A stretch of 64,000 nucleotides of DNA from NCBI RefSeq assembly GCF_963675065.1, contig NZ_OY775906.1, positions 3,512,001 to 3,576,000 of the forward strand. Direction: 5' to 3'. Shown here one piece after another: positions 17,737 through 27,069 of the stretch; positions within the stretch are counted from its first letter, which is position 1, and each line of letters begins with the position of its first letter. The position numbers were made by a program, and so were the translations under genes. The notes under the pieces were generated by a model. It saw only the letters and a program-made list of their open reading frames with translations, searched no databases and was not told where the DNA came from. This DNA comes from an uncultured Draconibacterium sp. Its GTDB lineage: Bacteria; Bacteroidota; Bacteroidia; Bacteroidales; Prolixibacteraceae.

Positions 17737-18885
17737 ATGAAGAAAAAAATATTATCCGTTTTTGGAACCAGGCCCGAAGCTATAAAAATGGCTCCCCTTG
17801 TGAAGGAGCTGGAGAAACATGACGACAAAATAGAGTCGAAAGTATGTGTAACCGCCCAACACCGCGAAATGCTTGACCAGGTGCTTGAAATTTTTGACAT
17901 TCACCCGGATTACGATCTCGATATCATGAAACCCAACCAGGATTTGTACGAAATAACCAGCAGGGTTTTGTTGAAAATGCGCGAGGTTCTCGACGATTAC
18001 AAACCCGACATGGTGCTGGTACACGGCGATACAACCACTTCCACCACCGCCGCCCTGGCAGCTTTTTACAAACAAATTGCTGTTGGACATATCGAAGCAG
18101 GCCTTCGTACAGGTAATATATATTCGCCCTGGCCCGAAGAAATGAATCGTAAAATGACCGGTGCCCTAAGTACCTGGCATTTTGCCCCTACACAGCTTGC
18201 CCGTGAAAATTTACGGATAGAAAACGTAAAAGAAGCCAATATATTTGTTACCGGAAATACAGTGATAGATGCACTATATCTGGCTGCCAGCAAAATAAAA
18301 AGCTCACCCGAACTCGAACAAAGTGTTACTGAAGAGCTAAACGGTTTATTCCATGCCGATTTAGCATCAGTTTTAAACTCAAAATATATGCTGGTAACCG
18401 GGCACCGCCGCGAAAACTTTGGCGATGGTTTTATTCATATTTGTGAATCATTGCAGGAAATTGCCCGTGAATTTCCGGAGGTGAACATTGTATACCCGGT
18501 ACATTTAAATCCGAATGTAAAAGGCCCTGTCTACGATTTGTTAAAAGGATTCAAAAACATTCATTTAATCCAACCGCTTTCCTACCTCCCTTTTATCTAC
18601 TTATTGGAGAGATGTTACTTTGTATTAACCGACAGTGGCGGCATACAGGAAGAGGCGCCCAGTTTTGGAAAACCTGTTCTTGTAATGCGCAATACAACAG
18701 AACGCCCCGAGGCAGTACACGCCGGAACCGTAAAACTGGTTGGAACCGATAAGGATAAAATCGTTACCGAAACCCGTCGACTAATTAAGGACCAAAGCTA
18801 CTACAACTCAATGGCCGAAGCCCATAACCCATACGGTGATGGGAAAGCTTGTGAAAGAATTGTAAAACAACTCATCGAAATTTAA
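17737..18885 (+). CDS. wecB: UDP-N-acetylglucosamine 2-epimerase (non-hydrolysing)
   Basis: The 382-residue protein interconverts UDP-GlcNAc and UDP-ManNAc. It carries GTRPEAIKMAPLV, the near-invariant VCVTAQHREMLDQVL, VHGDTTT (active-site Asp), GHIEAGLRTG (Glu), VTGHRRENFG (His) and DSGGIQEEAPSFGKP. The resemblance to enterobacterial WecB runs along the whole length, which favours WecB over the related WbpI. It follows wecC by 3 bases and is the only 2-epimerase seen in the window. Confidence 0.93.
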   Translation: MKKKILSVFGTRPEAIKMAPLVKELEKHDDKIESKVCVTAQHREMLDQVLEIFDIHPDYDLDIMKPNQDLYEITSRVLLKMREVLDDYKPDMVLVHGDTTTSTTAALAAFYKQIAVGHIEAGLRTGNIYSPWPEEMNRKMTGALSTWHFAPTQLARENLRIENVKEANIFVTGNTVIDALYLAASKIKSSPELEQSVTEELNGLFHADLASVLNSKYMLVTGHRRENFGDGFIHICESLQEIAREFPEVNIVYPVHLNPNVKGPVYDLLKGFKNIHLIQPLSYLPFIYLLERCYFVLTDSGGIQEEAPSFGKPVLVMRNTTERPEAVHAGTVKLVGTDKDKIVTETRRLIKDQSYYNSMAEAHNPYGDGKACERIVKQLIEI

Positions 18886-18903
18886 GATTAACTTCGTTTA
18901 TTA

Positions 18904-19923
18904 ATGGCTGGAAAAAAACAAAAAATACTGTTTATCTATTCGCCCTGGACTACGTTTACCAAAACAGATTATGATATTCTTGCCGCGAAATACAATGTTG
19001 AAAAGTATCAGTTTAAACCTGTTAAAGGAAACTTTAAAACGGCCTTAGAGATACTTAAGCAATTGGTATTCCTAATTTTTAATATCTGGAAGTTCCAGAT
19101 GGTTTATATTTGGTTCGCCGACACTCATTCTTTCCTTCCTGTTTTGTTTGCTCACTTTCTTCATAAGAAATCATTTCTTGTAGTTGGTGGATATGATGTT
19201 GCCAGAATCAGACATCTTAAATACGGCGTTTTTACATCTAAACTCAGAGGATTTTTTGCTTTGTTCTCCATGAATAATTGTACAGTGAACCTTACCGTTT
19301 CAAAATACGTTGACCGAAAAGTAAACTGGATGGCTAAAAAAGCAAATACTGAATTAATTTATAATTGTGTTACACTTAAAAAGGATGTTGAGAAGGGAAA
19401 TATAGAAAAAGAAAACTTGATTATAACTGTTGGTATTATTGAGAAAGAACAGACATTTTACATTAAAGGAATTGATACATTTATTGAAATCGCCCAACAA
19501 CTCCCACAATATCAGTTTCTTATTATTGGATTAAACCAGGAAAAACTTGCTCATTTATTAAAAAATCTACCTGCCAATATAAACATTAAAGGGAAAATAC
19601 CGCATGAGGAACTAATCGCTTACTACCAAAAAGGAAAAATATACTGTCAGTTATCCCGTATCGAATCGTTTGGGATTGCTTTGGCCGAAGCCATGTATTT
19701 TGGCTGTATACCGATTGTAACAAATGTTGGTGGACTTCCGGAAATCGTTTGTGATAAGACCTTAGTTGTTAATCGAAATTTCGATTTGATAAGAACAACC
19801 ATAGATAAGATCTTTAAAAAGGCGAGTGAACCTAACATCGATTTTTCCGAAATAATTTATTCAAGATTTAGCTTTAAACAAAGGTCATATTTTATTCATA
19901 AATTTATTGCGCAAATCTTATGA
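18904..19923 (+). CDS. GT4-family glycosyltransferase
   Basis: The 339-residue protein has a short N-terminal domain (KILFIYSPWTTFTKTDYDIL) and a C-terminal donor-binding domain. That domain has VGIIEKEQTFYIKGIDTFIE, then LSRIESFGIALAEAMYFG with the E-x7-E motif and VTNVGGLPEIV. It is smaller than the other three GT4 enzymes here. The coding sequence is visibly more AT-rich than wecB next to it, which may reflect separate acquisition. It follows wecB by 18 bases; donor and acceptor are unknown. Confidence 0.85.
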   Translation: MAGKKQKILFIYSPWTTFTKTDYDILAAKYNVEKYQFKPVKGNFKTALEILKQLVFLIFNIWKFQMVYIWFADTHSFLPVLFAHFLHKKSFLVVGGYDVARIRHLKYGVFTSKLRGFFALFSMNNCTVNLTVSKYVDRKVNWMAKKANTELIYNCVTLKKDVEKGNIEKENLIITVGIIEKEQTFYIKGIDTFIEIAQQLPQYQFLIIGLNQEKLAHLLKNLPANINIKGKIPHEELIAYYQKGKIYCQLSRIESFGIALAEAMYFGCIPIVTNVGGLPEIVCDKTLVVNRNFDLIRTTIDKIFKKASEPNIDFSEIIYSRFSFKQRSYFIHKFIAQIL

Positions 19924-20003
19924 CCACATCTCTTTGAAGACAATAATGTCCCACGTTTAATCGCATAGAAAAAAGCAGATATTACCCTGTTGCTGAAAAA
20001 GAT

Positions 20004-21236
20004 ATGAAGAAGATTTTAATTATCGCCTATTATTTTTCCCCTAATTCGGGGGCGGGAGTACAACGTCCTTTGAAATTCGCCAAGTACTTACCCAACTACG
20101 GCTACGCCCCGGTAATTTGTTGCCCGGATGCAAAACTAATGAGGCACAAAAAAGATTATTCCTTTCTTAAAGATATCCCTCCCTCAGCAAAAGTTTACAA
20201 TACCTTTTTACTTGACTTAAACTGGCTTTTCAAGCTTCTTTATGGAGTAAAATTACATTCAGTAGTTAACTGGATTAATAATGTTATTCTATTTCCTGCC
20301 TACCAGTTACAGTGGATTCCCTTTTTAAAGATAACACTTAAAAAGATATTGAAGAAAGAACAAATTAGTGCTATATTAATCACTGCTCCTCCTCACTCAA
20401 ACCTTGTTATTTCAAAATGGCTGAAGAAAAGCTACGATATACCCATCATTTTTGATTTAAGAGATCCATTCACTTTTAATTTAGAATTGAAAGACCAAAA
20501 AACTATAGAAAAGCGTTTTTCATTTGAGAAATCCATTTTGAATTGTGCCGACCATGTAATTACCGTAACACCAACGGTTAAAAAGAAAATGGAAGAAGCA
20601 TTTAATCTTCACAATATAAGTTTCATCCCAAATGGATTTGACGAAGATGATTTTAAAACCGGCAATAACTTGACGACTAAGAAGCCCAACACTCTCGTTA
20701 TTTCATACATAGGCAAAACCTACGGGGAATATACTACCATACCATTTTTAATTGCATTAAATGAAATTAAGGATAAATTGAATAATGTTGAGGTAAGATA
20801 CATTGGCAGTTTCACCAAAAATGAAATTGATTTTATATCCTCTAATAAACTTGATCAGATCGTCAAGCTAATCCCATACTGTTCTCATGATGAAGCAATA
20901 GCTTACAATCAGGAAAGCGATATTTTATTGTTAGTCATTGCAAATGATAAATGGAGATATAACATTTCAGGAAAAGTATTTGAATACATGCGCTCCGGAA
21001 AACCCATTCTAGCAATCATTCCTGAATATGGAGACTCTGCAAGCATTTTGAAAGAAACGGCTACGGCTAATCTGATAGTTTCACCAGACAGATTGACTAG
21101 GAATCCAGAATTACTCTTGCAGTCTTTTAATAACGTTCGTAATTATAAACCAAATCAGAACGCAATTGCAAAATACAGCAGGAAAGAACTTACAAAAAAC
21201 TTAGTTCAAATAATTGACCCACTCGTTTCGAAGTAA
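20004..21236 (+). CDS. GT4-family glycosyltransferase
   Basis: The 410-residue protein begins KKILIIAYYFSPNSGAGVQR, the GT-B N-terminus shared with the enzyme at 15169-16461. It continues with IIFDLRDPFTFN, HVITVTPTVKKKM and FIPNGFDEDDF. The C-terminal part has FEYMRSGKPILAIIPEYGDSA. It is preceded by an 80-base gap and is AT-rich like its upstream neighbour. The methyltransferase that follows begins 46 bases after its stop. A role in building the same surface glycan is inferred from context. Confidence 0.85.
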   Translation: MKKILIIAYYFSPNSGAGVQRPLKFAKYLPNYGYAPVICCPDAKLMRHKKDYSFLKDIPPSAKVYNTFLLDLNWLFKLLYGVKLHSVVNWINNVILFPAYQLQWIPFLKITLKKILKKEQISAILITAPPHSNLVISKWLKKSYDIPIIFDLRDPFTFNLELKDQKTIEKRFSFEKSILNCADHVITVTPTVKKKMEEAFNLHNISFIPNGFDEDDFKTGNNLTTKKPNTLVISYIGKTYGEYTTIPFLIALNEIKDKLNNVEVRYIGSFTKNEIDFISSNKLDQIVKLIPYCSHDEAIAYNQESDILLLVIANDKWRYNISGKVFEYMRSGKPILAIIPEYGDSASILKETATANLIVSPDRLTRNPELLLQSFNNVRNYKPNQNAIAKYSRKELTKNLVQIIDPLVSK

Positions 21237-21282
21237 ATCAAATAAGCTTGCAAAGGTCAAACAATCATTAATAAATTCCATC

Positions 21283-22038
21283 ATGAAAAAAATAGTAAGT
21301 TTTGACAGGCCAGAAATATGGGAAAATTATGATACTGAAAACTCGATTACCCGAAAGACAGCGATTGTTAAAGAATATATACCCGATGGAATAAATACAA
21401 TTATCGATATTGGTTGTGGGAACGGTATTATTACCAATATTTTAAACGAAGAATACAATATAACCGGAGTTGACCTCTCTCCAATTGCCCTATCCTATGT
21501 AAAAGGTAAAAAAATTGTTTCCTCGTCTGATTCTATTCCTGTTGAAGACAAAAGTTTTGACATGGTATTCTCAAGTGAAATGCTGGAACATTTGCCAGAC
21601 GAGGTGCTTTCAAAAACGGTATTGGAGTTTAAACGCGTTGCCCGCAAATATATTCTTATAACGGTTCCAAACCACGAGCATCTGGCAACAACTTACGTTA
21701 AGTGCAGGAAATGTAGTAATGTATTTCACCCATACGGACATTTACAGTCATTCACGCTGACTAATTTGGAAGATTTATTCTCAGGCGAATTCGAACTTAT
21801 CAAATCAGGGAAATATGGCAACAAAAAAAGATATTACAATCCACTTTTGTTGTCAATTAAGAATAAAATGGCCGACAGATGGTTCGATGTCCAGTCCAGT
21901 GTTGTTTGCCCTAACTGCCATAACGATCACTTCCCAAAAGAAAAGGGTAATCTCATCTCCAAAGCATGCAATCTGACAAACAGACTGATTGGGACAAAAA
22001 GAGAATACTGGTTGTTTGCTTTATTCAAACGAAAATAG
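21283..22038 (+). CDS. Class I SAM-dependent methyltransferase with two CxxC motifs
   Basis: The protein is 251 residues from the ATG at 21283; the longer frame from 21214 overlaps the upstream gene and lacks family features. Motif I is TIIDIGCGNGIIT, followed by ITGVDLSPIALSYV and MVFSSEMLEHLPDE, typical of the Methyltransf_11/UbiE type. Two cysteine pairs, KCRKCSNVFH and VVCPNCHNDH, in the C-terminal half may bind zinc. The gene closes the glycosyltransferase run and converges on the flippase gene with 5 bases between stops. It could methylate a sugar or lipid-linked intermediate; the substrate is not known. Confidence 0.75.
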   Translation: MKKIVSFDRPEIWENYDTENSITRKTAIVKEYIPDGINTIIDIGCGNGIITNILNEEYNITGVDLSPIALSYVKGKKIVSSSDSIPVEDKSFDMVFSSEMLEHLPDEVLSKTVLEFKRVARKYILITVPNHEHLATTYVKCRKCSNVFHPYGHLQSFTLTNLEDLFSGEFELIKSGKYGNKKRYYNPLLLSIKNKMADRWFDVQSSVVCPNCHNDHFPKEKGNLISKACNLTNRLIGTKREYWLFALFKRK

Positions 22039-22043
22039 ATGTA

Positions 22044-23522
22044 CTATCGAATATTAATTCCTCTGAAAAACCGATTAACTAACCCCACAATATCTTCCGA
22101 GATTTTCAGAAAATAAGTAAGAAAAAGATAAACCGCCGAAAACACCGCACTTCGAAGTAAAATATCAGGGATTAAAGTGAGCTGAGGAACCAGAAATGAT
22201 GCCGCCCAGGAAAGCGCAAATACCAGAACAATAGTAAAAAACTTTACTGTAAAGGGCTGCATTCCGAATCTTACTTTTACAAAAAGGAATTTCATTAGAT
22301 TATTACACAAAAATGCAACAGCAATAGCTGCTGCAGCTCCTACAATGCCCCAGGACGGCACAAGTAAGAACATTAGAATAACCATTATAGCCACCAGCGT
22401 TAGCAATAACCACAAAGCCATTCGGTAATATTTCGAATAGCTAATAATATGTCCGTTTGCCCCGGTTGCCATATCAATTAAATAGCCCAAGCCGATAAAA
22501 AATATTACCCATTTGCCTCCGGCATAATCGGGACCAAGAATTTCAAGAATATTATCAATATTAATCCATATACCACCAAAAAGAAATGCTCCAATAATAA
22601 ACTGGTTTAAACAGCTTTTTCGATAAATATCGGTAATGGTTCCAAGATCATTATTTTTAAAAGCATCGGCAATTAAGGTTCCCGAAATCCTTAATAAGGT
22701 ACGGGAAGGGATAACTACGAGCGTTCCAAAATAAAAGGCAATGGTATATACTCCGGTGGCACTAAGCCCCATTACCTGGTTGATTATAATTTTATCGATC
22801 TGAAAAACAATACTAAATCCAACACCAGTTAATATACTGTAAACAGCGACACTAAGCATCTCGCTCTTCAAATTCGGATCAACAAAATTGAGTTGTGGAC
22901 GAAAGCTGAGTTCTTTCCGAAACAAAAGATAAAAAAACAGAAAAGCTCCTTTCAAACCTATTGCTCCCGTATACGCCAGAATCAGTCCATTTGGAGTTAA
23001 CCACCCAATGATGTATAAAAGAAGTATCAGCAGAATGGAGACTCGCTGAATAAACTCAGTTAGAAATGCACCTAAAACGGCATCGTACAACATTTTATTA
23101 AAACTATCGAGCAAAGAAAAAAGGAGAGCCAAAAAAGTTAAAGGCACCAACAGGTTTACGTATTGTGCAAACAAAGCCGATTTTTCGAGGTTACTTTCCA
23201 CCAACCAGGGCCTAATCAGCCAAAAGGTGATCAGAAACAAAACAAACCCCGTTAGCATAACCATAAAAGCGATAAACACAAATCCATTGTGCCCCTTTTC
23301 CTTGTTACGGAACTGCGGAAACAAACGAGCTATTACACCATGAAATCCAAGAGCAGAAAACTGTGCAAATAAGTTTGACCAAGCCAACAATAGTGCAAAC
23401 AACCCTACAATTTCCGGTGTCAGGTAATTCGGATATAAATAAGCAGTGGTAAGAAAACCAACTCCTACGCCCAAATACGACCAAACGGCTCCTTTTATTG
23501 ATTGTTTTATAATTATTCCCAT
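22044..23522 (-). CDS. Polysaccharide flippase (Wzx/MATE-like)
   Basis: The protein is 492 residues from the ATG at 23522. That start gives IIIKQSIKGAVWSYLGVGVG at the N-terminus, as in Polysacc_synt family exporters. The frame runs on upstream for 71 codons, but this part lies in repeat-like sequence and looks spurious. About 12-14 hydrophobic segments span the protein. It would move lipid-linked oligosaccharide across the inner membrane. It is oriented against the glycosyltransferases and ends 5 bases from the methyltransferase stop. Confidence 0.8.
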   Translation of the reverse strand: MGIIIKQSIKGAVWSYLGVGVGFLTTAYLYPNYLTPEIVGLFALLLAWSNLFAQFSALGFHGVIARLFPQFRNKEKGHNGFVFIAFMVMLTGFVLFLITFWLIRPWLVESNLEKSALFAQYVNLLVPLTFLALLFSLLDSFNKMLYDAVLGAFLTEFIQRVSILLILLLYIIGWLTPNGLILAYTGAIGLKGAFLFFYLLFRKELSFRPQLNFVDPNLKSEMLSVAVYSILTGVGFSIVFQIDKIIINQVMGLSATGVYTIAFYFGTLVVIPSRTLLRISGTLIADAFKNNDLGTITDIYRKSCLNQFIIGAFLFGGIWINIDNILEILGPDYAGGKWVIFFIGLGYLIDMATGANGHIISYSKYYRMALWLLLTLVAIMVILMFLLVPSWGIVGAAAAIAVAFLCNNLMKFLFVKVRFGMQPFTVKFFTIVLVFALSWAASFLVPQLTLIPDILLRSAVFSAVYLFLTYFLKISEDIVGLVNRFFRGINIR

Positions 23523-24100
23523 TAGGCAAATATGAAGATTCCAAAAATAGTAAAACCAATTCGAATAAAAGTCTTTGTACAAATGAAGGGTAACTGAGTT
23601 TTTATAAATTGAAACTCCTAGCAGCAGACCTGACGAGTAATCCCTGTCTGACGACAAGCAGACGATTTCGTCAAAGATTTTTTTTATTATCTTGCTCGCG
23701 TACTCCGCGGCAAAGTCTTCGGCGACTACGCTCATCTGACTTCAAGATTGTAAGAAAAAAGTACCCACGACCATTGAAAACTTTTTATCTGTTATCCGAC
23801 AATAGCCTCGACAGGAAACCTACCCAAACCCAAGAAGTAAAGAGGACTCCAGAACAATTATTCACAAGAAGACAGTCATCTCCTTCTGCCAGCGAACGAT
23901 TTGAAAATGTAACAATAAGCTGAACCTATACTCCTGGGTTACACCTTAAATGTGGGAATAGGCTGTTCAGACAAGCCCAAGTTTTTACTTTAAAATTACC
24001 ATTTCTCAAAATCCAAAGATTAAAATCAGATTCCTTTTCACATGTCTGGCAAATATTCATTCATTGTTTATATTTGTTCCTCTATTAAATACCCATCCTA
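23523..24100. other. Non-coding gap with repeat remnants between divergent genes
   Basis: No supported gene. The 23625-23750 part is less AT-rich than its surroundings. It carries GACCTGACGAGT and short inverted words (GTCTG / CAGAC near 23646-23663), which look like a damaged intergenic repeat. The frames through it are full of Arg, Ser and Pro and match no family I know. The right end holds the promoter for the YfhO gene. Confidence 0.45.
24045..24076 (+). promoter_or_regulatory. Promoter for the YfhO-family gene
   Basis: TCTG (24045-24048, one mismatch to TTTG) and TATATTTG (24069-24076) are 20 bases apart. The ATG at 24101 lies 24 bases further on. Confidence 0.5.
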
Positions 24101-26599
24101 ATGAATAAAAAAGTAATTCGTTACATTCTTCCAGTACTATTGTTGTTTATCACGTCGGCTATTTATTTCACCCCCGTGTTCGAGGGAAAAGTTGTACAAC
24201 AATCCGACATCATTCACAATAAAGGCATGTCAAAATCGATGTCCGATTTCAGAGCAGCCAGTGGTGAGGAGCCACTTTGGGCTGATTCGATGTTTGGAGG
24301 AATGCCGGGCTATTTAATTGCAACTGTTTACAAAGGTAATCTGGCCAAAAATATTGTTGGCCCGATATTAAAAATCCCCCGCCCTGTAAGTTATCACCTT
24401 CTCTTTTTAAGCCTGTTCTATTTAATGTGTATTCTTTTGGGAGTAAACCCCTGGCTCAGTCTGGCAGGAGCGCTGGCCTATGGTTTTACCTCTTTCTTTT
24501 TTGTGGTATTTGAAGCCGGCCATAATACCAAAGCTTTAACCATTACATATATCTCCTTATTGGTAGCCGGTATTATTCTGGTTTATAAAAACAAACGTTT
24601 AGCCGGGGCATTGTTAAGCACGCTGGCCCTGTCGTTGATGATTGCTGCCAACCATCTGCAAATGACCTATTATGCCGGCATAATGGTAATAATAATCGCC
24701 ATCGTATATTTCATTTACGCGGTACGCGAAAAAACGATTGTCCCCTTTCTAAAAAATTCAGCAGTACTGGCTGCAGCGACACTATTGGCCATTGGCATGA
24801 ATATTTCGACACTATGGCCTACTTATGAATACAGCAAAGAAACCATCCGTGGAAAATCGGAACTCACCAGCGATCTGCATAAAAAATCGGATGGCCTCGA
24901 CAGAGATTATATTTTAGATTACAGCTACGATGTGGGCGAAGCTTTAACAGCTTTTATCCCCCGCCTTAAAGGTGGCAGCATGTCGGAACCTTTGGGAGAG
25001 AAATCGCAGGTTTATGATTTACTCGCCCGCGGACAAAACAAACAAAATGCCTTACGTATTGCCAATAACCTTCCTTTATATTGGGGGAGTCAACCCATCG
25101 CAGGCGGACCGTTCTATTTTGGAGCTGTTCTTTGTTTTTTATTTGTATTTGGATTATTCATCGTGCAGGGAAAAGACAAATGGTGGATCGTAGCAACGGT
25201 TGTGGTTTCATTTGCGCTTTCGCTGGGGAAATATTTCCCTTCGCTGTCGAACCTGATGATCGACTACTTCCCGCTTTACAACAAGTTCCGCGATGTAAAA
25301 AACATTATCGTTATACAGCAATTTGCCATGGCTTTTATGGGGGTACTGGCTATATCAAAGGTTTATAAACGTGAAGTTTCAGCCAAAATTTTTAATAAAG
25401 CACTGCTGTATTCCTTTGCAATTGCCGGTGGTTTAGCCCTTGTGTTTGCAATTATACCCGGGCTGGCAGGTGATTTCACAGCTGCTTCCGATGCCCGTCT
25501 CCTGCAAGCCGGATGGCCGGAGCAACTTTTAGATGCCCTGCAAGCCGACCGGAAAATGGTGCTGCGCACCGACGCTTTCCGAACCTTTATTTTTGTGGCA
25601 CTGGCAGCAGCTGTTTTATGGGCTTTCTGGAAAAAGAAATTAAAGGCAGAATATGCACTGGCATTATGGATTGTTTTAATAATGGCAGATATGTGGCCTA
25701 CCAACAAACGCTACCTGAATAACGACAGTTTTGTGGCCAAACGGCAAATGAATAATCCATATACCCTTTCGAAGGCTGATGAAATGATTCTTATGGATGA
25801 CGCCCTTTCTTATCGGGTGCTGAACCTGACCGTGAACCCATTTACCGATGCATCAACCTCCTACTTCCACAAATCAATTGGCGGATACCATGCTGCAAAA
25901 CTGAAGCGTTACCAGGAATTAATTGATTACGACATCTCACCAGAGATTCAGAATATAAGCAGAATGCTGAACAATGGCCTGGCTCCCGATCAAGTCAGCA
26001 ATCTGTTTGATAGTACTCCTGCCCTAAAAATGCTGAACACCAAATACCTGATAATAAATCCGAACGGAGCGCCGGTAAAAGATCCGGCACCATTGGGCAA
26101 CGCCTGGTTTGTTAACAACTATGAGGTGGTTGAAAACGCCGATGCTGAAATTGATGCAATAAGCGAAATCAATCCTGCGGATCAGGTTGTAATCGATCAA
26201 CGATTTGAACAATATGTTTCGGGCAAAACCTATCAGAAAAACGGAAGCATTGAGTTGCAGGTTAGTGATCCGAATTACCTGAAATATGCCTTTAACTCCA
26301 ACTCCGAGCAACTAACCGTATTCTCAGAGGTGTATTACGACAAAGGATGGAATGCGTACATCGATGGTAAAGAAGCTCCCTACTTCAGGGTTAATTATGT
26401 ATTGAGGGCCATGTCGGTTCCGGCAGGTGAGCACTCCATTGAGTTTAAGTTCGAGCCTCAATCCTACTTTTTAGGAACTAAAATATCGTATACCAGTTCA
26501 ATTGTTTTTATACTCCTGGTTCTCGCCTATCTGGGAATAACAATAAAAAATAACGGAGGGCTGTTACCCAAACCTCAAAAACATGCAGAAAAGACATAG
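24101..26599 (+). CDS. YfhO family membrane protein (GT-C-like)
   Basis: The 832-residue protein has an N-terminal helix (about 7-24), a first loop with SMFGGMPGYL, and roughly a dozen further hydrophobic segments to residue ~540. A soluble C-terminal domain follows, and a last membrane helix is at about 795-815. YfhO proteins have the GT-C layout and transfer sugars to membrane-associated polymers; in Firmicutes a relative glycosylates lipoteichoic acid. In Bacteroidota they sit near polysaccharide genes as here. The terminal part (YYDKGWNAYIDGKEAPYFRV) is the conserved YfhO C-terminal signature. The acceptor is unknown. Confidence 0.85.
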   Translation: MNKKVIRYILPVLLLFITSAIYFTPVFEGKVVQQSDIIHNKGMSKSMSDFRAASGEEPLWADSMFGGMPGYLIATVYKGNLAKNIVGPILKIPRPVSYHLLFLSLFYLMCILLGVNPWLSLAGALAYGFTSFFFVVFEAGHNTKALTITYISLLVAGIILVYKNKRLAGALLSTLALSLMIAANHLQMTYYAGIMVIIIAIVYFIYAVREKTIVPFLKNSAVLAAATLLAIGMNISTLWPTYEYSKETIRGKSELTSDLHKKSDGLDRDYILDYSYDVGEALTAFIPRLKGGSMSEPLGEKSQVYDLLARGQNKQNALRIANNLPLYWGSQPIAGGPFYFGAVLCFLFVFGLFIVQGKDKWWIVATVVVSFALSLGKYFPSLSNLMIDYFPLYNKFRDVKNIIVIQQFAMAFMGVLAISKVYKREVSAKIFNKALLYSFAIAGGLALVFAIIPGLAGDFTAASDARLLQAGWPEQLLDALQADRKMVLRTDAFRTFIFVALAAAVLWAFWKKKLKAEYALALWIVLIMADMWPTNKRYLNNDSFVAKRQMNNPYTLSKADEMILMDDALSYRVLNLTVNPFTDASTSYFHKSIGGYHAAKLKRYQELIDYDISPEIQNISRMLNNGLAPDQVSNLFDSTPALKMLNTKYLIINPNGAPVKDPAPLGNAWFVNNYEVVENADAEIDAISEINPADQVVIDQRFEQYVSGKTYQKNGSIELQVSDPNYLKYAFNSNSEQLTVFSEVYYDKGWNAYIDGKEAPYFRVNYVLRAMSVPAGEHSIEFKFEPQSYFLGTKISYTSSIVFILLVLAYLGITIKNNGGLLPKPQKHAEKT

Positions 26600-27069
26600 A
26601 GTTAAATGTTGGTACTTTAACGAACAAGTAAGTATGATTCACCCTGTATTGGGTAACATGTAAAACTGAATCCTGATTCAACTATTTTGGAAAATAATGG
26701 ATTTAAAGTACTGGACAGGCCCTCTCTATGGCCAATCCAAAGTACAAAGTAAATTTAATCGAAACTCACGAAAACAAAACCTACTAATTGGTGCCATACT
26801 CTGGCTTTGCAGTTATTTGACTAATTGTGCCTATTATTTACAAAGCAATAAAAATCAAAACTAACGTTAAATAGAATTCAGAGATGTCACAACCATAAAC
26901 GTTTTTGGCTATGAATAAATAATTTCAAATTCTTTCCCCATTTGACGTAAATATAGGTGTAGGGCAAGTGTGCAACGAAGGGGGCTGCGTTTACAGCAGT
27001 GAGGTGCTAAAGCATTTAGAACTCATGCCCAAATGCCTTCATAATACGTCTCATTATCAACACATAACA
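26600..27069. other. Non-coding gap downstream of convergent genes
   Basis: I see no gene or strong hairpin. The part 27016-27069 (minus strand) directly continues the wbpB reading frame past its TAG for 17 codons, ending FGHEF before a TAA. It may be the original end of that gene. The rest is AT-rich without recognisable structure. Confidence 0.4.

Noticed and set aside
23523..23735. 71-codon N-terminal extension of the flippase
   Set aside because: The extension is not hydrophobic like the family start; the ATG at 23522 gives the normal N-terminus.
23609..23923. 104-residue frame in the gap before the YfhO gene
   Set aside because: It is composed of Arg/Ser/Pro-rich text over a repeat-like block and matches nothing recognisable.
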